64,000 nucleotides of DNA, taken from contig JAGPEQ010000004.1 in assembly GCA_018056955.1 (NCBI GenBank), forward strand, positions 1-64,000. The letters are read 5' to 3'. Positions 18,134 to 25,995 of the stretch are shown piece by piece; the stretch's first letter is position 1, and each line of letters opens with the position of its first letter. Position numbers and translations under genes: made by a program. Under the pieces are notes generated by a model that worked only from the letters and a program-made list of their open reading frames with translations, was not told the DNA's origin and ran no database searches. The DNA comes from Bacteroidales bacterium. GTDB taxonomy: Bacteria > Bacteroidota > Bacteroidia > Bacteroidales > Tenuifilaceae.

Positions 18134-18556
18134 ATGGAAACTAAACACCAACTGGCACTTGTGGTATTAATATTAATAATATTGATTACCTGCCCAACTT
18201 TAGCATTTGCTCAAAAGAAAAAGGAAATTCGTGAAGCCGGCATTAAACAAAAGATTGAGTGGCGTTATATATACGAAAACGAAAAAGAGATCAAGTACAA
18301 GGAATACGAGGCACAATTTGACAAGCAAGGTAACATACTAATGGAAAAAAATTACGATGAAAAAGGCAATACTGTAAAGCATATTGAATACAAATACGAT
18401 GGTGAAGGAAACGAAATATTGCAGACTACCTTCAACAGTAAAGGCGAAGTTCTTGAAAGGGTGGAAACTACATATAGCAATGGCTTTAAAGTGGAAAAGA
18501 AAGTATATGGGCCTAATGGAAAACTGAAAAGTAGGAAAGTTTTTGAATATAAGTAG
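18134..18556 (+). CDS. Secreted protein with YD/MORN-like repeats
   Basis: 140-aa exported protein of unknown function. A hydrophobic signal segment (residues about 8-26, ending TLAFAQ) is followed by a highly charged mature part made of repeated short beta-type units: FDKQGNILMEKNYDEKGN, YKYDGEGNEILQTTFNSKGE and VYGPNGKLKSRKVFEYK. This G-N/G-E spacing resembles RHS/YD or MORN-type antiparallel repeats. It ends 13 nt before the VTC gene, so it is probably its operon partner. Because polyphosphate polymerase loci often include secreted or cell-surface proteins, a surface role is possible but unproven. Confidence 0.75.
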   Translation: METKHQLALVVLILIILITCPTLAFAQKKKEIREAGIKQKIEWRYIYENEKEIKYKEYEAQFDKQGNILMEKNYDEKGNTVKHIEYKYDGEGNEILQTTFNSKGEVLERVETTYSNGFKVEKKVYGPNGKLKSRKVFEYK

Positions 18557-18569
18557 TATAGTGTAATCC

Positions 18570-19343
18570 ATGAAAGAGAATGATATTAAACAATTAGATT
18601 TCAACAACTTAAACCTAGGCGATGTGGGCAAGGCGCAATTTATGCGCCGTATCGATAGTAAGTATTTAGTACAGGCAGAATGGGCATTTGAAATACTTTC
18701 ATTCTTAAAACAACACTACTTTATTGTTGAGAATAAAGCACAGCTAATGCCTGAGTACTTTTCGGAATATTTTGACAGCAGTGGCTTTACCATGTATCTT
18801 GACCACCATAACAGGAGGGCTAAGCGTTATAAGGTAAGGCTCAGGCATTACAGAGCTAGTGGTGATGTATTCCTAGAGGTAAAAACACGAATGCCTTCAG
18901 GCGAAACATTAAAGAAACGAACCGAAATTACCAACAATTCCATTGATAATCCAACGGTTGAGGCCTTTGTTAAAAAAAATATTCCTTTCAGGTTTAATGA
19001 GTTAACAAGAACATTGTATACAACCTTTAACAGGATAACCCTAGTATCGTTCGATTTTAATGAAAGGGTTACAATGGACTTCAATATACAGCTCAAAAAT
19101 CCAACCCATGCCGTAAACCTTTCAAATATTTGTGTAATAGAATCAAAACGGGACAAGTACAACTCGTCAAGCTTTCTTATAAATCATTTAAAGCAACACG
19201 GATATAGACAAACCGGTTTTAGCAAGTACTCAATTGGGTGCGCCCTGTTGTATAATAACCTAAAGTCCAATAACTTTAAGCCAATAATTACGCACATTAA
19301 CAAGTACAAAAATGAGAATGCTTTGGTTAACCCTACAAGCTGA
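18570..19343 (+). CDS. VTC domain protein (polyphosphate polymerase family)
   Basis: 257-aa protein with a CYTH-like tunnel fold of the VTC family; the yeast Vtc4 relative makes inorganic polyphosphate from ATP. Conserved basic and acidic tunnel residues are visible in RRIDSKYLV, EYFDSSGFTMYLDHHNRRAKRYKVRLRHY (read from 18754-18846), VFLEVKTRMPSGETLKKR and the late CVIESKRDK. It overlaps the downstream DUF4956 gene by 32 nt, so expression is coupled. VTC and DUF4956 genes are often neighbours in bacteria; the membrane protein may position the polymerase. Actual activity is inferred. Confidence 0.9.
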   Translation: MKENDIKQLDFNNLNLGDVGKAQFMRRIDSKYLVQAEWAFEILSFLKQHYFIVENKAQLMPEYFSEYFDSSGFTMYLDHHNRRAKRYKVRLRHYRASGDVFLEVKTRMPSGETLKKRTEITNNSIDNPTVEAFVKKNIPFRFNELTRTLYTTFNRITLVSFDFNERVTMDFNIQLKNPTHAVNLSNICVIESKRDKYNSSSFLINHLKQHGYRQTGFSKYSIGCALLYNNLKSNNFKPIITHINKYKNENALVNPTS

Positions 19344-20010
19344 TTCGTTCCAGTTATTTGGAATCGATATCATAAACACGAACGATTTTTACACACTTCT
19401 CCTACGGTTTATCCTGAACACTGTTATTTTATGGATTGCTGTCCGTTACCTATACTACCCACGTACCTACCGTAAAGATTATGTTTTTACATACCTTATG
19501 CTTGGCGTGGTTGTATTTTTTATGTGCTTTCTGCTTGCAAACGTCAAGCTACAGCTTGGTTTTGCCTTGGGGTTATTTGCTGTTTTTGGGATTATTCGCT
19601 ACCGGACCAACCCAATACCAATTAAAGAGATGACTTATCTATTTTTCATAATTGCCATCTCGTTAATAAATGCCATATCGTCGAAAAAGGTTAGCTATGC
19701 AGAACTGTTATTTTCAAATTTTGCGCTATTAGGCGTGGCTCTAATACTTGAAAAAGGCCTTTTCATAAAACATCTATCACAGAAAGTGATAGTTTACGAG
19801 AAAATCAACCTCATTACCCCCGATAAAAGGGCAGAACTTATAGAGGATCTAAAGAAACGAACTGGCCTTGAAATTAAGAGTGTAGAAATTGGCAAGGTTG
19901 ATTTTGTTCGCGATATAGCCTGGCTAGTTGTTCACTTTCCCGCTGAAAACTTTAACGATACTAACACCCCACAAATAGATGCTAGGGAAGTAGTAGATGA
20001 TGACGATTAA
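19312..20010 (+). CDS. DUF4956 membrane protein
   Basis: 232-aa protein with three to four N-terminal membrane helices (residues about 20-150) and a cytosolic C-terminal domain (NLITPDKRAELIEDLKKRTG... to the acidic tail EVVDDDD). GLFAVFGIIRYRTNPIPIKEM is the family's most conserved motif. It begins inside the 3' end of the VTC gene (32-nt overlap) and its stop overlaps the convergent SiaC-family gene by 4 nt. DUF4956 proteins recur beside VTC polymerases; a role in polyphosphate export or polymerase anchoring is a reasonable guess only. Confidence 0.88.
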   Translation: MRMLWLTLQADSFQLFGIDIINTNDFYTLLLRFILNTVILWIAVRYLYYPRTYRKDYVFTYLMLGVVVFFMCFLLANVKLQLGFALGLFAVFGIIRYRTNPIPIKEMTYLFFIIAISLINAISSKKVSYAELLFSNFALLGVALILEKGLFIKHLSQKVIVYEKINLITPDKRAELIEDLKKRTGLEIKSVEIGKVDFVRDIAWLVVHFPAENFNDTNTPQIDAREVVDDDD

Positions 20011-20378
20011 ATAATCTCTACCATTTTGAATGGAGCCTTTACCAGGGCCTGAAAATCACGACCTAAGTTTTTAATGGTGTCGTCATCCTCCTCAAAGTAC
20101 CAGTTAATAACCACATTATGTCCCTGTGAGTAGGCCTCATCAAGCATCCTCATTATGGTGAAAATAAACCGGTTTGAACCGCTATTGATATACTCCATCT
20201 TCAGGTTGAGCCTGGTTAATGGTTCAGGCTTTTTAAGGTAATCTTCAATCCATTTAATAACCGGCTGGTAAAAAGCAACTGCATCCTCAGCAATTGAGCG
20301 CCCTGAAATTTGCAGAATACCCGGTTTAAAATCAATCTCCGGTGTTTTGGTAGTGCCCTTGATGTATAAATTTGTCAT
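20007..20378 (-). CDS. SiaC family regulatory phosphoprotein (DUF1987)
   Basis: 123-aa cytosolic protein of the DUF1987/SiaC family. In Pseudomonas aeruginosa SiaC is phosphorylated by SiaB, dephosphorylated by SiaA, and when unphosphorylated activates a diguanylate cyclase. Family signatures include TPEIDFKPGILQISGRSI, the MEYINSGSNRFIFTIMRML block and VINWYFEEDDDTIKNLG. The likely phospho-acceptor Thr/Ser is in the GILQISGRSI or YINSGS region; I cannot fix which. It overlaps the DUF4956 gene by 4 nt on the opposite strand. No diguanylate cyclase is encoded in the window. Confidence 0.88.
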   Translation of the reverse strand: MTNLYIKGTTKTPEIDFKPGILQISGRSIAEDAVAFYQPVIKWIEDYLKKPEPLTRLNLKMEYINSGSNRFIFTIMRMLDEAYSQGHNVVINWYFEEDDDTIKNLGRDFQALVKAPFKMVEII

Positions 20379-20435
20379 GGCCTAAGTCTTTATCAGCATG
20401 TAAATTTATAAATATTATACCATACAAATAAAAAA

Positions 20436-20467
20436 ATCCGCCCAAAATAGTTAAACGATGGGCGGAT
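20436..20467 (-). terminator. Intrinsic terminator of C1 peptidase gene
   Basis: ATCCGCCCA / TGGGCGGAT perfect 9-bp stem; on the minus strand it is followed by TTTTTTT. It lies 20 nt after the peptidase stop. Confidence 0.8.
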
Positions 20468-20487
20468 AAATTTGTTCGGTGTATCAA

Positions 20488-21693
20488 CTAAATTCCCAAT
20501 TTCTTTGCTAAATCAACAGGAACAGCCTTTTTATGAACCATAATATTTGTTGATTTGTACAGTACAAATGCCCTTGAGGCATAAAAATATCCTTTGTATT
20601 TACCATCGGCACCCCAACTATTCTTCACTTTGTAAAATGTGTTCCCCAGCTGATCGGTTGCCTTGCCTACCAGCACCATACCATGGTCATCGGTGGTTTG
20701 ATAGTTATCAAAGGCAAGTTGCCTTATCTCCTGGGTAATTACCATTTCCTTAACTGGCTTCTCGAATGAGTATAAAGTTTTTTCCTTCTCACGATTCGAG
20801 AGTTGAGTCCAGCGCTCCTTGTCGGAACCGGCATTTTCCTTGTCATCAAAATCAGGAACTATAGCTACACCCTTACTCCAGTTAAACCCTTTATCGCTAA
20901 CATCGCTTGCCCAGGCAACCGGGTAACCGTTATCGATGGCGCTTTCAATAATCCTATCAAAATCACTTAAAGGCACATTGTAGGCTTCGCCATGTATCCA
21001 GTTATCGGGTAGTTCCAGAACAAATTTCTGGTAAAAGGGATGATGGCTGAACGAGGTTATTACCACGTAATCGTCTGGATTTATTCCTAGCTGTTTTGCA
21101 AACAATTCTGGTGTGTATGTTTTGCCATTGTAGGTAAAATTTTGGGGTAATGAACCAAAGTAGGCATCCAGTATACCATCAAATGCTTTTTTCCAAGCCG
21201 TGGAGAGCTTACGGTTTGGATTTTTAACAATAGCATCTACAAAAGCCTTAGTAACGGCATCAACCTCCCCGTGAACATGCGATTCCTCTCCATAGCTTAA
21301 GCCTTGATACACTTCCATAGGTACTATCCCAAACCGTTTAATGGCTTCCAGCACATCGAAGAATGAACCACCGGGTCCAAAATTATTTGTACCATTGAAC
21401 CTGACATACCTATCGGCTTTCATGGCGTAGATATTCCTGACCACAAACATAGGCGAAAGGTCAACAGCCGGCTTTCCCATTCGTAAAAGCTCTGACTCCA
21501 GAAATGCCATTCCCGAAAAACTCCAGCAGGTGCTTGAGCGGTTCTGGTTCTTAACCGATGTTGTGGGTATAACCTTAACATCGGTAAAGGCATAGGGCTC
21601 TTTTAGCTCGTCCTTTTTATCCTGAGCAAACACTACCCCAATCGCCATGATTAGGAATAGCAAAAGGCTGAAAAAGTACTTTATCCGCTTCAT
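20488..21693 (-). CDS. C1 family cysteine peptidase (bleomycin hydrolase/PepC-like)
   Basis: 401-aa papain-superfamily aminopeptidase. A signal peptide (MKRIKYFFSLLLFLIMAIG...FAQ) places it outside the cytoplasm, unlike classical cytosolic PepC. Catalytic residues are visible: QNRSSTCWSFSG (oxyanion Gln and nucleophile Cys), DDHGMVLVG (His) and VKNSWGADGKYKGYF (Asn). The insert between Cys and His is typical of the bleomycin-hydrolase branch. It likely helps break down imported or external peptides. It is followed by its own terminator and stands alone. Confidence 0.93.
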   Translation of the reverse strand: MKRIKYFFSLLLFLIMAIGVVFAQDKKDELKEPYAFTDVKVIPTTSVKNQNRSSTCWSFSGMAFLESELLRMGKPAVDLSPMFVVRNIYAMKADRYVRFNGTNNFGPGGSFFDVLEAIKRFGIVPMEVYQGLSYGEESHVHGEVDAVTKAFVDAIVKNPNRKLSTAWKKAFDGILDAYFGSLPQNFTYNGKTYTPELFAKQLGINPDDYVVITSFSHHPFYQKFVLELPDNWIHGEAYNVPLSDFDRIIESAIDNGYPVAWASDVSDKGFNWSKGVAIVPDFDDKENAGSDKERWTQLSNREKEKTLYSFEKPVKEMVITQEIRQLAFDNYQTTDDHGMVLVGKATDQLGNTFYKVKNSWGADGKYKGYFYASRAFVLYKSTNIMVHKKAVPVDLAKKLGI

Positions 21694-21773
21694 AACTATG
21701 AATTTTGGTTTGTTAAGTTTGATTTTGCCTTACGTATAAGGTTTAACCGGCTAAAATTATTTGAATAGATGAG

Positions 21774-24700
21774 CTAAAGTATATCTACGGGGAACTCAAT
21801 GGAGAATGTAGTTCCAAAGCCCTGCCTGCTATTTACCGATATTGTTCCCCCCATTTTATCAACAAATTCTTTGCAAAGTAGTAATCCTAACCCCGAACCC
21901 TTTTCGTTTTGGGTACCAGGTGTTACAATGCTTTTATCAATCCTGAACAGTTTTTCGATATTTTGGTCGGGAATACCAATTCCGTTATCTCTAACTCTGA
22001 TTACGCACTTACCATTAACTTCTGAAGCATTAATCGAAATTTCACCTCCAGGTCTTGTAAATTTTACAGCATTACTGATTAAGTTCCTCAGAACTGTATT
22101 CAGCATATTCTCATCAACATAGAGTTCAATACTAGCCGGGATATCAACGGTTAACTTGATATTCTTGTCTGTTAGTCGATTCTGTACTAACTCAATATTT
22201 TGGTTTACCAAAAGCGCAAGGGAAACCCTTTGGGGTTTATTTTGTATGTCGCCCATCTCGTTCGATGACCAGTCGAGTAAGTTTTCAAGTAACCCATAGG
22301 TGGTTAATGCCAGCCTATTAAGTTCCCCCATAAACTTTTTTGTTTTTTCCGAACTTAACGTTTCAATATCGGTTAAAAGAAAGGCAGTAGAGTTTACCAA
22401 AGTGCTAATAGGGTTGCGAAGATCGTGTGCAATAATCCTGAAGAATTTGTTTTTTGTAGCATTAATTTCTTCGAGCTTTTGTTTTTGTTGTTCAATCTCA
22501 CTCTTTTGCTTTTCGAGCATGGCATTCTTTTCCGATATCCATTCGTAGGTTTCCCTGAGATGTTCTGCCTGAACCTGAAGTTCCTCCTTTTGTAAAAGAA
22601 TTTCCTGTGTGCGTTCCTTAACCAAGCGCTCCAGCTTGTCGCGCTCCAGTATTAACTTGTAATGCCAAATTTTAAATATCGAATATATTAGTAAAAAAAC
22701 AAGCAAAGCGTAGCCAATGTATGCGTAAATAGTTCTGTACCATGGCGTTTTAACCTCGAAACGAAATTCTAAAACAGGACTTTCAACCCCGAAAACACTT
22801 CGTGCTTTAACCTTAAATACGTACTTACCCTCACGTAAATTAGTATACTCCTTCCGGTAATCAGTCGACCACTCTGACCATCCCTCATCGTTACCAACAA
22901 GCTGGTAACTGAATTGACAAGGCTGATCGGATTCAAAGTATGGCCATGAGTATGAAAATTTCACAGAATTCCTTTTGTACGGAAGTACTATTCCTAAATC
23001 AATGATAGGATCTGCTATTTTTTTGTACAAATACGCTCCAAAAACTGTATCACCTTCAACCAGGCTATAGTTGTTACCATTAAAGAGCACAGAGTCCATA
23101 TTTATCGCCCTATAAATAATTGGGGCAGGTAGGTTAAAGTAGTTATACCCCTTAGCAGGCCGAACCTGAAAGATTCCCTTGTCGGTGGACACCCACGATA
23201 TTGAGTCTGCAAAATGGGTAACATATTGGTCAGTTAAAAGCTGGTTGCTTATCCTTCGCCACATTAGGGTGTCGTTGTTGCTTGGCAACCATTCCAGAAT
23301 GTTTAACGATTTTATGTCAAAAGGCTCAAACCTTTTCGCATCTTGGTTAAAAGAGTAAAACTTGCTGTTAGCAATAAAGAGTATGGTGTCGTAAATATCA
23401 AAAATTCTAACATAGGCCGCATCGGGCAACCCATTAGAGGTATCGTACCTGAATACTTCATCCTCACTTTTCTCAAGCTGTGCATTCACAATACACCCAA
23501 CCCCGCCTAGATTCTCTGAAAACCAAACATTTCCATTGCTATCTTCTCCAATACTTAGTATTTTACGGTTTGTTTTGCAAAGCAAAGCCTCATTTAACCA
23601 CCTTCCGTTCTTGTACTTCAAGCGGGAGACTCCGTTTTCATGCCCCACAAAAAGGTATGAACGATTGATCCTGCCCTGATGAAGGACATAGGGTAGCTCA
23701 AGCCGGGTAATTTTACTGGCACTCCTTTTATTAATTTCAAAAACTCCATTCCTTGCAGCAACCAGCAAGTGGGTCTTCTGATTACTACCATACCAAAGTG
23801 GCTTAAGTAAGGTCGTATCGGATGGTTCTTGAAAGTAAAGGAACTGCCAAGCCTGTTCGTACCTGCCCTCCAAACGGTTAAACCTATCGGGCTTAAAGGT
23901 CTCTTGGTGCCTTTTTTCAATATAGAATAAGCCGCTGCCTGTTGATAAGTAAAAAAAGTCACCTTTACGGGCAACATCGGATAGCACACCATCAATTCCA
24001 ACCTGCTCGTTCCAATAACGGAAAGGAGAAGTGAGTTCAACACTGGCTATACCATTATTAAGAGCAAGCCAAAGAATGCCGGAAGGCTGATAATACAAGA
24101 AATTTGCTGTGCTCCGAACACCAATTGAACTTTGGTCAATTACATCAACCACTCTGAATTTATGATCAACAATGATTACATCACCCAAAATTGATGAAAG
24201 AGCAAGGAGTGAATCATTAACCGAAATGCCATGGTAAAATAAATTCGTTTTGAAGTAACTATCAACACTTTGCGCATTGGATGAGAGTGCTGAAAGGGAA
24301 CTAAAATTTTTAAATACACCATTTTCGAAATCAACAGTGTACAGCCCATTTTCCCTTGTACAAAGTATATATTTCCCGTTGAAAGGAATTAATGAATGAA
24401 TCTTTAAAGATGAAAATTGCTGGCTCCCTTTTATAAGCTTTAAACTGCCATTATCAATAAAAAACATTCCCTCATTGAGGATATGAGCTGCATACCTTGA
24501 GCCTACAATGTGTGAGAGGTAATACACCCTTTTTTCATCAAGGGGTAAATATGAGATTTTACCTTTGTAATAGCTAAAGATACACCTGTCAGTTAAGAAG
24601 AATACCGTGTCGGCAATAACCCTGGTATCCCAAACCTCATTGAATTCCTTATATGCTGAATCGACATGGGATGAAAGCGACACATATCTCAACAAGCCGG

Positions 24701-25025
24701 TTTTATCCGGACTTAACAAACCAAATTCACCGTAACCTCCAACGTAAATTCGATCGTTACTATCAATAGCAATACTCCTAACCGAGGCACCTTTCCCAAC
24801 CTCAATAAATTGCCAATTCTTTCCATCGAATTCAAGTACCCCTGCTCCATTTGCAAAGTATAAAACACCCCTCTTATCCTGAACAATACCCCAGTTCTGC
24901 GTAGCAGCCTGATAGGTATTTGCTGAATAGTAATGGGAAAGCAACAATCCACGCTCCTGTGCATTGGCAAAGGTAAGCTGAACTAGAACAATGATTAGTA
25001 ACGGATATTTCAATCTCCGTAACAC
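21774..25025 (-). CDS. Large sensor histidine kinase with Reg_prop propeller and Y_Y_Y domain
   Basis: 1083-aa sensor. Signal peptide (1-22), then about 700 periplasmic residues of Reg_prop-type beta-propeller repeats (WGIVQDKRGVLYFANGAGVLEFDG at the start), a Y_Y_Y domain (about 670-745), one membrane helix (about 755-780), a coiled coil, HisKA (RIIAHDLRNPISTLV, phospho-His about residue 864) and HATPase_c with N box NLISNAVKF, G1 DNGIGIP and G2 GSGLGLLLCKEF. Unlike the well-known hybrid two-component systems of Bacteroides it has no receiver or AraC domain. It is encoded 6 nt after the LytTR regulator, its evident partner. Ligand unknown. Confidence 0.92.
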   Translation of the reverse strand: MLRRLKYPLLIIVLVQLTFANAQERGLLLSHYYSANTYQAATQNWGIVQDKRGVLYFANGAGVLEFDGKNWQFIEVGKGASVRSIAIDSNDRIYVGGYGEFGLLSPDKTGLLRYVSLSSHVDSAYKEFNEVWDTRVIADTVFFLTDRCIFSYYKGKISYLPLDEKRVYYLSHIVGSRYAAHILNEGMFFIDNGSLKLIKGSQQFSSLKIHSLIPFNGKYILCTRENGLYTVDFENGVFKNFSSLSALSSNAQSVDSYFKTNLFYHGISVNDSLLALSSILGDVIIVDHKFRVVDVIDQSSIGVRSTANFLYYQPSGILWLALNNGIASVELTSPFRYWNEQVGIDGVLSDVARKGDFFYLSTGSGLFYIEKRHQETFKPDRFNRLEGRYEQAWQFLYFQEPSDTTLLKPLWYGSNQKTHLLVAARNGVFEINKRSASKITRLELPYVLHQGRINRSYLFVGHENGVSRLKYKNGRWLNEALLCKTNRKILSIGEDSNGNVWFSENLGGVGCIVNAQLEKSEDEVFRYDTSNGLPDAAYVRIFDIYDTILFIANSKFYSFNQDAKRFEPFDIKSLNILEWLPSNNDTLMWRRISNQLLTDQYVTHFADSISWVSTDKGIFQVRPAKGYNYFNLPAPIIYRAINMDSVLFNGNNYSLVEGDTVFGAYLYKKIADPIIDLGIVLPYKRNSVKFSYSWPYFESDQPCQFSYQLVGNDEGWSEWSTDYRKEYTNLREGKYVFKVKARSVFGVESPVLEFRFEVKTPWYRTIYAYIGYALLVFLLIYSIFKIWHYKLILERDKLERLVKERTQEILLQKEELQVQAEHLRETYEWISEKNAMLEKQKSEIEQQKQKLEEINATKNKFFRIIAHDLRNPISTLVNSTAFLLTDIETLSSEKTKKFMGELNRLALTTYGLLENLLDWSSNEMGDIQNKPQRVSLALLVNQNIELVQNRLTDKNIKLTVDIPASIELYVDENMLNTVLRNLISNAVKFTRPGGEISINASEVNGKCVIRVRDNGIGIPDQNIEKLFRIDKSIVTPGTQNEKGSGLGLLLCKEFVDKMGGTISVNSRQGFGTTFSIEFPVDIL

Positions 25026-25031
25026 AAAATT

Positions 25032-25733
25032 TTATTTTTTAGTTTCCAGTATTTTAATCACATCCTCCTTATACAGCCTACCAATAGGTATTTCAATATC
25101 TCCAATTTCTAACGAGGTGGTGGAAAATGTATCCACCCGATTAAGTGCAACTATAAAAGAGCGGTGTACACGGATAAACCTCTCTTTATCGAGCAACTCC
25201 TCTAAACTACTTATGCTCTGTTTGGTTATAACTGTTCTGTTTAGTGTTACTACCTTAACGTAGTCCTTTATGCTTTCAAAGTAGAGTATTTCATCCTGCT
25301 TTACCCTTACGCTCTTTTTACTCTCCTTAAATATAAGGTATTCCGAATCCTTAAGGCTTGCATTTTCGGCTCTTTTTGAAAGAAGCTCTTTAGCCTTAGA
25401 GAATGCTTTAAGTAGTCTTTCAAAAGTGACTGGTTTAAGGATATAATCGGCAACATTTAGCTCAAAGCCCTCAATTGCGTAATCCCTGTTTGCCGAGGTT
25501 ATAATAACCACAGGTGGGTTATACAAGCACCGTACAAGTTCAATACCAGTAAGTTTTGGCATTTCTACATCCAAAAAAACTATATCCACAGGGTTTTCCT
25601 GAAGATACTCAAAAGCAGGAAGTCCATCGTTAAAGGTAGCCACTACCTCTACCCCGGGTATACGGGAGAGGTAACCATCAATTACCGCAATGGCTAAGGG
25701 TTCATCGTCGACAATAATGGCCTTTAAATCCAT
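25032..25733 (-). CDS. LytTR family response regulator
   Basis: 233-aa transcription regulator. The receiver domain (1-120) has the acidic pocket IIVDDEPLA, the phospho-acceptor Asp in DIVFLDVEMP, the switch Ser/Thr in VVIITSANRDYA and the Lys in DYILKPVTF. The LytTR DNA-binding domain follows (about 135-233) with EILYFESIKDYVKVV and RFIRVHRSFIVALNRVD. It is the first gene of the pair with the large histidine kinase. LytTR regulators are most often paired with LytS-type (His_kinase) sensors, so a HisKA partner is less usual. No clear -7 box was found upstream. Confidence 0.94.
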   Translation of the reverse strand: MDLKAIIVDDEPLAIAVIDGYLSRIPGVEVVATFNDGLPAFEYLQENPVDIVFLDVEMPKLTGIELVRCLYNPPVVIITSANRDYAIEGFELNVADYILKPVTFERLLKAFSKAKELLSKRAENASLKDSEYLIFKESKKSVRVKQDEILYFESIKDYVKVVTLNRTVITKQSISSLEELLDKERFIRVHRSFIVALNRVDTFSTTSLEIGDIEIPIGRLYKEDVIKILETKK

Positions 25734-25888
25734 TGTAACCTACAGTTTAGCCTCGCAATTTAATACTTTTTAGCATAATGCACTTCCCTACTTAGTACCC
25801 AAAATATTAAAAATCATATAACGCATTATTATACAATTATTTAACATTATATGCTTTTGAAATTGCATTTCGTATGTTAAAAACTGTT

Positions 25889-25902
25889 TTATGTCGACAT
25901 AA
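25889..25902. promoter_or_regulatory. Perfect 14-bp palindrome between LytTR regulator and M6 protease genes
   Basis: TTATGTCGACATAA, a perfect palindrome in the 262-nt divergent spacer, 94 nt before the protease ATG and 156 nt before the regulator ATG. Possible operator; the binding factor is unknown. LytTR sites are normally direct repeats, so it need not belong to this regulator. Nothing else was recognised in 25734-25995. Confidence 0.35.
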
Positions 25903-25995
25903 GCACATTCAAGAGTACAAAAATATTGACATTAACACCTATTGTATATACCTTGCGCGCATCCAACTAAACACCAACCTAAACAAAAAAACGCT

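Noticed and set aside
21774..25025. Hybrid two-component system (HTCS)
   Set aside because: The propeller and Y_Y_Y part looks like HTCS, but the protein ends with HATPase_c; no receiver or AraC domain follows, and a separate LytTR regulator is encoded upstream.
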